DNA of 64,000 nucleotides from Streptomyces pinistramenti (GTDB lineage Bacteria; Actinomycetota; Actinomycetes; Streptomycetales; Streptomycetaceae), in assembly GCF_020564935.1 (NCBI RefSeq), contig NZ_JAJCXB010000012.1, positions 1-64,000 on the forward strand, written 5' to 3'. The position numbers and the translations under genes were made by a program. Positions within the stretch are counted from its first letter, which is position 1, and every line of letters starts with the position of its first letter. Below, piece after piece: positions 17,064 to 24,864 of this stretch. Under the pieces are notes generated by a model, which saw only the letters and a program-made list of their open reading frames with translations, was not told the origin of the DNA and searched no databases.

Positions 17064-18056
17064 ATGACCGAGCCGTACGACCTGATCACGATGGGCCGCA
17101 TCGGGGTGGACATCTATCCGCTGCAGACCGGCGTGCCGCTCGCGCAGGTGGAGACCTTCGGGAAGTTCCTCGGCGGCTCGGCCACCAACGTCGCGGTCGC
17201 CGCCGCCCGGCTCGGCCGCCGCTGTGCCGTCATCAGCCGTACCGGACGCGACCCGTTCGGCGACTACATCCACCAGGCACTGCGGGAGTTCGGCGTGGAC
17301 GACCGCTGGGTCACCCCGGTGGACGCCTACCCGACGCCGGTGACGTTCTGCGAGATCTTCCCCCCGGACGACTTCCCGCTCTACTTCTACCGCCGCCCCA
17401 AGGCCCCCGACCTGGTCATCCGCCCCGAAGAGCTGGACCGCGACGCGCTGCGCGCCGCCCGGATCTTCTGGATCACCGGCACCGGCCTGTGCGAGGAGCC
17501 CAGCCGCAGCGCCACCCTCGCCGCCCTGGAAGCCCGCGCCAAGGCCGGCCCCACCGTCTTCGACCTCGACTGGCGGCCGATGTTCTGGGGCGGCGAAGGC
17601 GGCGCGTCCGGTGACGGCGGCGCGGGTGGCGCCGCGGCCATGGCGCGCGCCCGTCCGTACTACGAAGCGGCGCTCGCGCACGCCACCGTCGCCGTCGGCA
17701 ACCTCGACGAGGCCGAGGTCGCCACCGGGCTGCGCGAACCCCGGGCCTGCGCGCGGGCGCTGCTCGACATGGGCGTCGAACTGGCCGTCATCAAGCAGGG
17801 CCCCAAGGGCGTACTCGCCGTGCACCGCGACGGCCGCAGCGCCGCGGTGCCGCCCACCCCCGTGGAGGTCGTCAACGGCCTGGGCGCGGGCGACGCGTTC
17901 GGCGGCTCGCTCTGTCACGGCCTGCTCGGCGGCTGGGACCTGGAGCCCATGATGCGGCACGCCAACGCGGCCGGCGCGCTCGTCGCCTCCCGGCTCGCCT
18001 GCTCGTCCGCCATGCCGACCGCCGACGAGGTCGACGCCTTCCTCGCCGGCCGGTGA
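17064..18056 (+). CDS. iolC: 5-dehydro-2-deoxygluconokinase (PfkB kinase)
   Basis: A 330-aa ribokinase/PfkB-family kinase. It has the N-terminal DLITMGRIGVDIYPLQTGVPL, the GGSATNVAVAAARLGR signature (about 37), and the ATP-binding/catalytic VNGLGAGDAFGGSLCHGLL (about 273-291) with the GAGD base. It phosphorylates 5-dehydro-2-deoxygluconate in inositol catabolism. A glycine-rich insert (GGEGGASGDGGAGG, about 175) is unusual but leaves motifs intact. It is first in the rightward operon, and the ATG follows a purine-rich GAAGGGG. Confidence 0.93.
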   Translation: MTEPYDLITMGRIGVDIYPLQTGVPLAQVETFGKFLGGSATNVAVAAARLGRRCAVISRTGRDPFGDYIHQALREFGVDDRWVTPVDAYPTPVTFCEIFPPDDFPLYFYRRPKAPDLVIRPEELDRDALRAARIFWITGTGLCEEPSRSATLAALEARAKAGPTVFDLDWRPMFWGGEGGASGDGGAGGAAAMARARPYYEAALAHATVAVGNLDEAEVATGLREPRACARALLDMGVELAVIKQGPKGVLAVHRDGRSAAVPPTPVEVVNGLGAGDAFGGSLCHGLLGGWDLEPMMRHANAAGALVASRLACSSAMPTADEVDAFLAGR

Positions 18057-18126
18057 TCCAGCCCGCCCGGTGGATATCCCGTTCCACCCCCTCGCACCTG
18101 TGCACTACAAGAAGGTGAGTCGACCC

Positions 18127-19014
18127 GTGACCCCTCGGATCAGTGACCTCCCGGCGCTACGGGCCCGGCATCCCGGAGCCGTCGCGGAGGCCGCCGCCCG
18201 GCGCGCCCGCCGCCCGCTCATCGGTGACAGCGGCCGCCTCATGATCGTCGCGGCCGATCACCCGGCCCGCGGCGCGCTCGCCGTCGGCGACCGGAAACTC
18301 GCCATGGCCAACCGCCTCGACCTGCTCGAACGCCTCGTCCTCGCACTGTCGCGCCCCGGCGTGGACGGCGTGCTCGCCACCGCCGACATCCTGGAGGACC
18401 TGCTCCTCATCGGCGCCCTGGAGGGCAAGGTCGTCATGGGCTCCATGAACCGTGGCGGCATCGCGGGCGCCTCCTTCGAGATGGACGACCGGTTCACCGG
18501 GTACCGGCCCGAGGACATCGCCCGGCTCCGCTTCGACGCCGGCAAGCTCCTGCTCCGCGTCGACTACGGCGACCCCGGATCGCTCACCACGCTGGAGTCC
18601 ACCGCCCGCGCCATCGACGCGATGGCCGCACGGCAACTGCCGCTCTTCGTCGAGCCGTTCCTCTCCCGCCGGATCGACGGCGCGGTCCGCAACGACCTCA
18701 GCCCCGAAGCCGTCACCCGCTCCGTCGCCATCGCCTCCGGACTCGGCGGCACCTCCGCCTACACCTGGCTCAAGCTGCCGGTCACCGACGACCCCGACGC
18801 GATGGCCCGGGTCTGCGAGACCACCACCCTGCCGACCGTGCTGCTCGGCGGCGACATCGGCCGGACCGTCGCCGACCAGGAGGCCGCGTACGAGAAGTGG
18901 CGCGCGGCGCTGCGGCTGCCGACCGTGCAGGGGCTGGTCGTCGGCCGGTCACTGCTCTATCCGGCGGACGGTGATGTCGCGGCGGCCGTCGACACCGCCG
19001 TCGGACTCCTGTAA
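18127..19014 (+). CDS. Cgl0159-family (beta/alpha)8 aldolase-like protein
   Basis: A 295-aa protein recognised as the Cgl0159 family, found in actinobacterial inositol clusters in the position of the IolJ aldolase. It should split 2-deoxy-5-keto-gluconate 6-phosphate into DHAP and malonate semialdehyde; this assignment rests on context. Visible segments are LMIVAADHPARGAL (about 40), GKVVMGSMNRGGIAGASFE (about 100), KLLLRVDYGDPGS and PLFVEPFLSRR (about 178), and VLLGGDIG. GTG at 18127 is chosen for the AAGGTGAG site 7 nt upstream; other in-frame GTGs exist at 18070 and 18115. Confidence 0.85.
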   Translation: MTPRISDLPALRARHPGAVAEAAARRARRPLIGDSGRLMIVAADHPARGALAVGDRKLAMANRLDLLERLVLALSRPGVDGVLATADILEDLLLIGALEGKVVMGSMNRGGIAGASFEMDDRFTGYRPEDIARLRFDAGKLLLRVDYGDPGSLTTLESTARAIDAMAARQLPLFVEPFLSRRIDGAVRNDLSPEAVTRSVAIASGLGGTSAYTWLKLPVTDDPDAMARVCETTTLPTVLLGGDIGRTVADQEAAYEKWRAALRLPTVQGLVVGRSLLYPADGDVAAAVDTAVGLL

Positions 19015-19044
19015 CTGTCAGTGGTGAGTAGGAGACTTGTGGTC

Positions 19045-19983
19045 ATGAGTGCTGAGTTTGCGGAAAACGGGTACCACGCGGCGGCTCCCGGAGCCCTGGA
19101 CTTCCACGTCAGGGCCGGTCGGGGCGCCGCCGGCGGGTACGCCCTGGACATCGCGCCGGAGAAAGCCGGTTGGGGCCATTCCTCGCTGCGCGTCCTCGAC
19201 CTGCCCCCCGGCGGCCGGCACGCCTTCGCCACCGGCGACAGCGAATGGATCGTGCTGCCCCTCTCCGGCGGCTGCACGGTCGCCACCGACAGCGGCGAAA
19301 GATTCCAACTGGCGGGGCGCGCGAGCGTGTTCAGCGGCGTCACGGACTTCGCGTACGTCCCGCGCGACGCCGAGGTGCGGATCGCGAGCGACGCCGGCGG
19401 CCGGTTCGCGCTCACCGGCGCCCGCTGCGCGCGCCGCCTGCCGGCCCGTTACGGCCCCGCCTCCGACGTCCCCGTGGAACTGCGCGGCACCGGCAACTGC
19501 TCCCGCCAGGTCAACAACTTCGGCGCCGCCGGCACCTTCGACTGCGACAAGCTCATCGCGGTCGAGGTCCTCACCCCGGGCGGCAACTGGTCCTCCTACC
19601 CGCCGCACAAGCACGACACCTGCCGCCCCGGTGAGGAGTCCGAACTGGAGGAGATCTACTACTTCGAGATCGAGCCGGCGCACGGTACGGAAGGCGTCGG
19701 CTACCAGCGCGTCACCCCCTCCGGCCGCGGCCGCGGCACCGACGTGCTCGCCGAGGTCCGCAGCGGCGACGCCGTCCTCATCCCCGACGGCTGGCACGGC
19801 CCGTCCATCGCCGCCCCCGGCCACGCCATGTACTACCTCAACGTCATGGCGGGCCCCGGCGAGACCCGCGAGTGGCTGATCTGCGACCACCCCGATCACG
19901 GCTGGATCCGCGCCACCTGGCCCGAACAGCCCGTCGACACACGCCTCCCCCTCTACACCGCGCCCGCAGGAGAAGCCCGATGA
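19045..19983 (+). CDS. iolB: 5-deoxy-glucuronate isomerase
   Basis: A 312-aa bicupin isomerase that converts 5-deoxyglucuronate to 5-dehydro-2-deoxygluconate. The second cupin carries the metal site: WSSYPPHKHDTCR (about 190-202), ELEEIYYFEI (about 210) and PDGWHGPSIAAPGHAMYYLN (about 252-271). The length is normal. ATG 19045 has GGAG 10 nt upstream; GTGs at 19021 and 19039 are alternatives. The stop overlaps the iolD start (ATGA). Confidence 0.95.
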   Translation: MSAEFAENGYHAAAPGALDFHVRAGRGAAGGYALDIAPEKAGWGHSSLRVLDLPPGGRHAFATGDSEWIVLPLSGGCTVATDSGERFQLAGRASVFSGVTDFAYVPRDAEVRIASDAGGRFALTGARCARRLPARYGPASDVPVELRGTGNCSRQVNNFGAAGTFDCDKLIAVEVLTPGGNWSSYPPHKHDTCRPGEESELEEIYYFEIEPAHGTEGVGYQRVTPSGRGRGTDVLAEVRSGDAVLIPDGWHGPSIAAPGHAMYYLNVMAGPGETREWLICDHPDHGWIRATWPEQPVDTRLPLYTAPAGEAR

Positions 19984-21854
19984 CCACCCGACGCCTCACC
20001 GTCGCGCAGGCCCTGGTGGCGTTCCTCGCCCACCAGTACACCGAGCGGGACGGCCGTCGGCAGCGACTGATCACCGCCTGCTGGGGTATTTTCGGCCACG
20101 GCAATGTCGCCGGCATCGGCCAGGCGCTCCTGGAGTCGCACGAGGACCTGCCCTACCTCCAGGGCCGCAACGAACAGGCCATGGTGCACGCCGCCGTCGG
20201 CTACGCCCGCCAGTCCGACCGGCTCCGCGCCCAGGCCGTCACCACCTCCATCGGCCCCGGCGCCACCAACCTCGTCACCGGCGCCGCGCTCGCCACCGTC
20301 AACCGCATCCCCGTACTGCTGCTGCCCGGCGACACCTTCGCCACCCGGCCCGCCGAACCGGTGCTCCAGCAGCTCGAAGTCCCCTGCGCGGGCGACGTCT
20401 CCGTCAACGACGCGCTGCGCCCGGTCTCCCGCTACTTCGACCGCGTCACCCGCCCCGAAGCGCTGATCCCGGCCGCCCTCCAGGCCATGCGGGTGCTCGC
20501 CGACCCGGTGGAGACCGGTGCGGTCACCCTCGCCCTGCCGCAGGACGTGCAGGCCGAGGCGTACGACTGGCCCGAGGAGTTCTTCGCCGACCGGGTCTGG
20601 CGGGTCACCCGCCCCGCCCCCGACGCCGACGCCCTGGCCGCGGCGGTGGCGGCGATCCGCGCCGCCCGCAGGCCGCTGCTGATCGCCGGCGGCGGCGTCC
20701 ACCACAGCGAGGCCGAGGGCGCCCTGCGGGCCTTCGCCGACACCACCGGCATCCCCGTCGCCGCCACCCAGGCCGGCAAGGGATCGCTGCGCCACGACCA
20801 CCCCGCGGACATCGGCGGCATCGGCCACACCGGCACCGCCACCGCCGACGGGCTCGCCCGCGAGGCCGACCTCGTCATCGGCGTCGGCACCCGCTACACC
20901 GACTTCACCACCGCGTCCGCGACCCTCTTCGCCGCCCCCGGCGTGCGCTTCGTCAACCTCAACATCGCCTCCTTCGACGCCCACAAGCTCGGCGCCGCCT
21001 CCCTCGTCGCCGACGCCCGCACCGGCCTGGAAGCGCTCACCCGGGAGCTGAAGGACCACCGCGTCGACCCGGCGTACGAGGCCGGCTACGGCGCCGCGAA
21101 GGCCGACTGGGAACGCCGGGTCGACGCGGCCTACGCCGCCGCTGACGCGTCGGCACGCCCCTCGCAGACCCAGGTGCTCGGCGCCCTCGACGCGGTCGCC
21201 GACGACACCGACGTGCTCATCAACGCCGCCGGTTCGCTCCCCGGTGACCTGCACAAACTCTGGCGCGCCCGGTCCCGCAGGCAGTACCACGTCGAATACG
21301 GCTACTCCTGCATGGGCTACGAGATCCCGGCCGCCATCGGCGTCGGCATCGCCGCCCCCGGGCGCCCGGTCTGGGCCCTGGTCGGCGACGGCACGTATCT
21401 GATGAACCCCACCGAAATCGTCACCGCCGTCCAGGAGGACATCCCCCTCAAACTCATCCTCATCCAGAACCACGGCTACGCCTCCATCGGCGGGCTCTCC
21501 CAGGAGACCGGCGGCGAACGGTTCGGCACGGACTACCGCTTCCGCGCCGACGACGGCACGTACACCGGCGCCCCGCTGCCCGTGGACCTCGCCGCCAACG
21601 CCGCGTCCCTCGGCCTGCACGTCATCCGCGCGGGCACCGTCGGGGAGCTGCGCGCCGCGCTCGCCGAGGCGCGTGGCGCGAACCATCCCACATGTGTCTA
21701 TGTCGAGACCGAAACGGCTGACACTGTGCCGGGCGCGCCGGAAGCGCAAGCCTGGTGGGATGTTCCTGTTGCCGAGACCGCGACGCGTCCGGCGGCGGTC
21801 GCGGCCCGCGCAGCGTACGACCGGCACGCCGCGGACCGCCGCCGTCACCTGTGA
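19980..21854 (+). CDS. iolD: 3D-(3,5/4)-trihydroxycyclohexane-1,2-dione acylhydrolase
   Basis: A 624-aa ThDP-dependent enzyme of the acetolactate-synthase fold. It hydrolyses the cyclic dione to 5-deoxyglucuronate, opening the inositol ring. The cofactor-activating Glu lies in LQGRNEQAMVHAA (about 62). The ThDP/Mg motif is VGDGTYLMNPTEI (about 468) followed by IQNHGYASIGGL. Other conserved parts are SIGPGATNLVTGAA and GYSCMGYEIPAAIGVGIA. The gene is translationally coupled to iolB by a 4-bp overlap, and iolA follows after 40 bp. Confidence 0.96.
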   Translation: MTTRRLTVAQALVAFLAHQYTERDGRRQRLITACWGIFGHGNVAGIGQALLESHEDLPYLQGRNEQAMVHAAVGYARQSDRLRAQAVTTSIGPGATNLVTGAALATVNRIPVLLLPGDTFATRPAEPVLQQLEVPCAGDVSVNDALRPVSRYFDRVTRPEALIPAALQAMRVLADPVETGAVTLALPQDVQAEAYDWPEEFFADRVWRVTRPAPDADALAAAVAAIRAARRPLLIAGGGVHHSEAEGALRAFADTTGIPVAATQAGKGSLRHDHPADIGGIGHTGTATADGLAREADLVIGVGTRYTDFTTASATLFAAPGVRFVNLNIASFDAHKLGAASLVADARTGLEALTRELKDHRVDPAYEAGYGAAKADWERRVDAAYAAADASARPSQTQVLGALDAVADDTDVLINAAGSLPGDLHKLWRARSRRQYHVEYGYSCMGYEIPAAIGVGIAAPGRPVWALVGDGTYLMNPTEIVTAVQEDIPLKLILIQNHGYASIGGLSQETGGERFGTDYRFRADDGTYTGAPLPVDLAANAASLGLHVIRAGTVGELRAALAEARGANHPTCVYVETETADTVPGAPEAQAWWDVPVAETATRPAAVAARAAYDRHAADRRRHL

Positions 21855-21894
21855 TCTCAGCTCGTTGTCGTCACCACCCGGAAAGGCCCCCCGC

Positions 21895-23388
21895 ATGAAG
21901 ACCCTCAGCCACTGGATCGGCGGCAAGCCCGTCGAGGGCGTCTCCGGCAACTTCGGTCCGGTCTACAACCCGGCCACCGGCGCCCAGGAGAAGCAGGTCC
22001 CCTTCGCGTCCGTCGACGAGGTCGACGCCGCCGTCGCCGCCGCCAAGGAGGCGTTCGGCACCTGGGGCACCAGCTCCCTCGCCGCGCGCACCTCGGTGCT
22101 GTTCCGCTACCGCGAGCTGATCGACGCGCACCGCGACGAGATCGCCGAGCTGATCACCGCCGAGCACGGCAAGGTGCACTCCGACGCGCTCGGCGAGGTC
22201 GCCCGCGGCCTGGAGATCATCGAGCTGGCCTGCGGCATCTCCGAGAAGCTCAAGGGCGAGCTGTCCACCCAGGTGTCCACCCGCGTGGACGTCTCCTCGA
22301 TCCGCCAGTCCCTCGGCGTGGTCGCCGGCATCACGCCGTTCAACTTCCCCGCCATGGTGCCGATGTGGATGTTCCCCCTCGCCGTGGCCTGCGGTAACAC
22401 CTTCGTCCTCAAGCCCAGCGAGAAGGTGCCGAGCGCGGCGCTCAAGCTCGCCGAGCTGGCGGCCGAAGCGGGCCTGCCCGACGGCGTGCTGAACGTCGTC
22501 AACGGCGACAAGGTCGCGGTGGACCGCATCCTGGAGCACCCGGACATCGCCGCCGTCTCCTTCGTCGGCTCCACCCCCATCGCCCGTTACATCCACACCA
22601 CGGGCACCGCCAACGGCAAGCGGGTGCAGGCGCTGGGCGGCGCCAAGAACCACATGCTGGTGCTGCCGGACGCCGACCTCGAACTGGCCGCGGACGCCGC
22701 CATCAACGCCGCGTACGGTTCGGCGGGCGAGCGCTGCATGGCGATCTCCGTCGTCGTCGCCGTCGGCGACACCGCCGACCCGCTGATCGGCAAGATCAAG
22801 GAGCGGGCCGGCAAGCTGCGCATCGGCCCCGGCAATGACCCGGCGTCCGAGATGGGCCCGCTGATCACCAAGGTCCACCGCGACAAGGTCGCCTCGTACG
22901 TCCAGGGCGCCGCCGCCCAGGGGGCCGACGTCGTCATCGACGGCACGGGCTTCACCGTCGAGGGCTTCGAGGACGGCCACTGGATCGGCGTCTCGCTGCT
23001 CGACCACGTCACCCCGGAGATGGACGCCTACCGCGACGAGATCTTCGGCCCGGTGCTGTCGGTCGTGCGGGTGGCGACCTACGACGAGGCCATCGCGCTG
23101 ATGAACTCCTCGCCGTGGGGCAACGGCACCGCCATCTTCACCCGGGACGGCGGCGCGGCCCGCCGCTTCCAGCTGGAGGTCGAGGCCGGCATGGTCGGCG
23201 TGAACGTCCCGATCCCGGTCCCGGTCGGCTACCACTCCTTCGGCGGCTGGAAGGACTCGCTCTTCGGCGACCACCACATCTACGGCAACGACGGCGTGCA
23301 CTTCTACACCCGCGGCAAGGTCGTCACCACCCGCTGGCCCGACCCGTCCGACGGCGGCATCAACCTCGGCTTCCCCAGCAACCACTGA
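21895..23388 (+). CDS. iolA: CoA-acylating methylmalonate-semialdehyde dehydrogenase
   Basis: A 497-aa aldehyde dehydrogenase (MmsA/IolA) that turns malonate semialdehyde plus CoA and NAD into acetyl-CoA and CO2, the last inositol step, and can also serve valine breakdown. Signatures are GITPFNFPAMVPMWMFPLA (about 145), FVLKPSEKVPSAALKLAE, ALGGAKNHMLVLPDAD, the catalytic Cys in YGSAGERCMAISVVV (about 283), and FGGWKDSLFGDHHIYG (about 455). The ATG follows a GGAAAGG site. It is the last gene of the rightward operon, closed by a strong terminator. Confidence 0.96.
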   Translation: MKTLSHWIGGKPVEGVSGNFGPVYNPATGAQEKQVPFASVDEVDAAVAAAKEAFGTWGTSSLAARTSVLFRYRELIDAHRDEIAELITAEHGKVHSDALGEVARGLEIIELACGISEKLKGELSTQVSTRVDVSSIRQSLGVVAGITPFNFPAMVPMWMFPLAVACGNTFVLKPSEKVPSAALKLAELAAEAGLPDGVLNVVNGDKVAVDRILEHPDIAAVSFVGSTPIARYIHTTGTANGKRVQALGGAKNHMLVLPDADLELAADAAINAAYGSAGERCMAISVVVAVGDTADPLIGKIKERAGKLRIGPGNDPASEMGPLITKVHRDKVASYVQGAAAQGADVVIDGTGFTVEGFEDGHWIGVSLLDHVTPEMDAYRDEIFGPVLSVVRVATYDEAIALMNSSPWGNGTAIFTRDGGAARRFQLEVEAGMVGVNVPIPVPVGYHSFGGWKDSLFGDHHIYGNDGVHFYTRGKVVTTRWPDPSDGGINLGFPSNH

Positions 23389-23447
23389 CACCGGCGCCGC
23401 ACCCCGGAAGCGCCCCGCCGGCGCCTCCGGGGCGTCCGCTCCGCACG

Positions 23448-23483
23448 CCCGCCCCCTGCCGCTCCCCGTCGGCAGGGGGCGGG
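23448..23483 (+). terminator. terminator of the iolC-iolA operon
   Basis: A perfect 14-bp stem, CCCGCCCCCTGCCG with CGGCAGGGGGCGGG, and an 8-nt loop, 60 nt past the iolA stop. Confidence 0.85.
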
Positions 23484-23560
23484 GCCCGTCCGGGACGACG
23501 GCCGGTGGCGCGATTGCTACGGTTCCCGCCGTGTACACATCACCACCACGGGGGGACGCA

Positions 23561-24700
23561 ATGCCACGAAGTACGGCGCTGGCCAAGGGCGCACGGATCA
23601 CCGGCGGAACGTGCTGCCTGCTCCTCTTCCTCTACACCGCCTTCTGGCTGGGCCACGACTTCAGTGAGTTCGGCGCGACGGCGGTGTGGGACGCCTGGAC
23701 CGGCCGGGGCATCGCCGGGACCAACGCGGTCAGCAACTCCACGCAATGCGGCCTCGCCGTCGTGCAGTTGAGCGCGGTGATCGCGGCCTTCGCGGGTCGC
23801 CGGGCGGCCGGCGGCCTGCTGGCCGTCGCCACCACCCTCACCTTCGCCACCGCCGTGCAGACGATGATCAGCACCGGCAACCACACCGGCGACAACCGCT
23901 GGTTCCTCAAGGCCGACATGGCGGCCGGCCCCTTCGAAGCGGTCTTCCTCGGCAGCCTGGCGCTCTTCCTGCTGTCCTTCCTCGCCGGCATCGTGCTGCT
24001 CTGCGGGATGCGGTCCTGGCCGCGCCCCACCCCCAGCGCTCCGCCGCTGCGCCCCGCGAAGGCCGCGAGCGTGCTGTGCGGCCTGGTGCTGGGCGGCATG
24101 GCGCTCTGCTCGGTGATCTGGCAGATCACCATGCTGGTCCAGGGCGGCGGCGCCGACGCGGTCACCGTGCTCTACCTCGGCAAGGGCGTCCTCACCTCGC
24201 TGACGGCCCTGGCCCCCGGCTGGTACGCGCTGGTCATCCTGGCGCTGACCGGCATCGGAGCCCTCAGCAGCCTGCTGCGCGGCGGGGCGGCCCGCGGCCT
24301 GGCGATGGGGCTCGCCACCGTCCTGCTGCCGAACGCGGTGCTGACGGTCATCGCGCTGGCGGACAACGGCACCCTCTTCCGCATCAGCGACTCCGCGCCG
24401 GGCCTGAGCATCCTCAGCACCGTGCAGTGGATGCTGGACCTGCTCGGCTCGCTCGCGCTCTTCGCGCTGATGGGCAAGGGCGAACCGGTCGCCTCCGGCT
24501 GGCAACCGCCCGCGCCCGCCCTCCAGTTCGCCGTTCCCGGCTTCGTGCCACCCGGCCCCCAGGGCCCGCCGCAGGCCGCCTGGCAGCAGCCCTTCCCGCC
24601 GCAGCCGGGCCCCGTCCCGCCCGCGCCACCGGCCGGCGTCCCGCCGATGCCGCCCGGCAATCCGCCGGTCCAGGGCGGCTTCGGCCCGCCGCAGTACTGA
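23561..24700 (+). CDS. polytopic membrane protein with proline-rich C-terminus
   Basis: A 379-aa protein I do not recognise. About seven hydrophobic segments (near residues 13-35, 65-85, 90-105, 130-155, 175-195, 210-240, 250-270) precede a soluble tail of about 75 residues made almost only of Pro, Gly, Gln and Ala (PPGPQGPPQAAWQQP and similar). Such tails are common on Streptomyces envelope proteins. ATG 23561 follows GGGGGGA. An in-frame GTG at 23531 lies 7 nt after TACGGT and could be a leaderless start, adding 10 residues. No function can be assigned. Confidence 0.75.
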   Translation: MPRSTALAKGARITGGTCCLLLFLYTAFWLGHDFSEFGATAVWDAWTGRGIAGTNAVSNSTQCGLAVVQLSAVIAAFAGRRAAGGLLAVATTLTFATAVQTMISTGNHTGDNRWFLKADMAAGPFEAVFLGSLALFLLSFLAGIVLLCGMRSWPRPTPSAPPLRPAKAASVLCGLVLGGMALCSVIWQITMLVQGGGADAVTVLYLGKGVLTSLTALAPGWYALVILALTGIGALSSLLRGGAARGLAMGLATVLLPNAVLTVIALADNGTLFRISDSAPGLSILSTVQWMLDLLGSLALFALMGKGEPVASGWQPPAPALQFAVPGFVPPGPQGPPQAAWQQPFPPQPGPVPPAPPAGVPPMPPGNPPVQGGFGPPQY

Positions 24701-24835
24701 GCCCCTGGGCACGGTGCGGCACACGCCACCACAGCTGTGCGCCCCCGGCAGCGGCCCGCACCACGGACGCGGTACGGGCCGCTGCGCCGCCACTGCGCAC
24801 GGAGGCGGCGGGGTTCCGACCCCGGGGCGGTCCGG

Positions 24836-24858
24836 CTGTCAGTGGCCGTCCCTAGGAT
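24836..24858 (+). promoter_or_regulatory. RecA-NDp-like (DNA-damage) promoter
   Basis: CTGTCAGTG (24836-24844), 8 nt, TAGGAT (24853-24858), 6 nt before the ATG at 24865. The arrangement is identical to that upstream of the GNAT gene at 8098, again without a ribosome site. Confidence 0.6.
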
Positions 24859-24864
24859 TCAGCC

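Noticed and set aside
19953..21950. Leftward open frame of about 660 codons across iolD.
   Set aside because: Antisense shadow of iolD; Gly/Val/Asp-rich with no domain, while iolD is unmistakable on the other strand.
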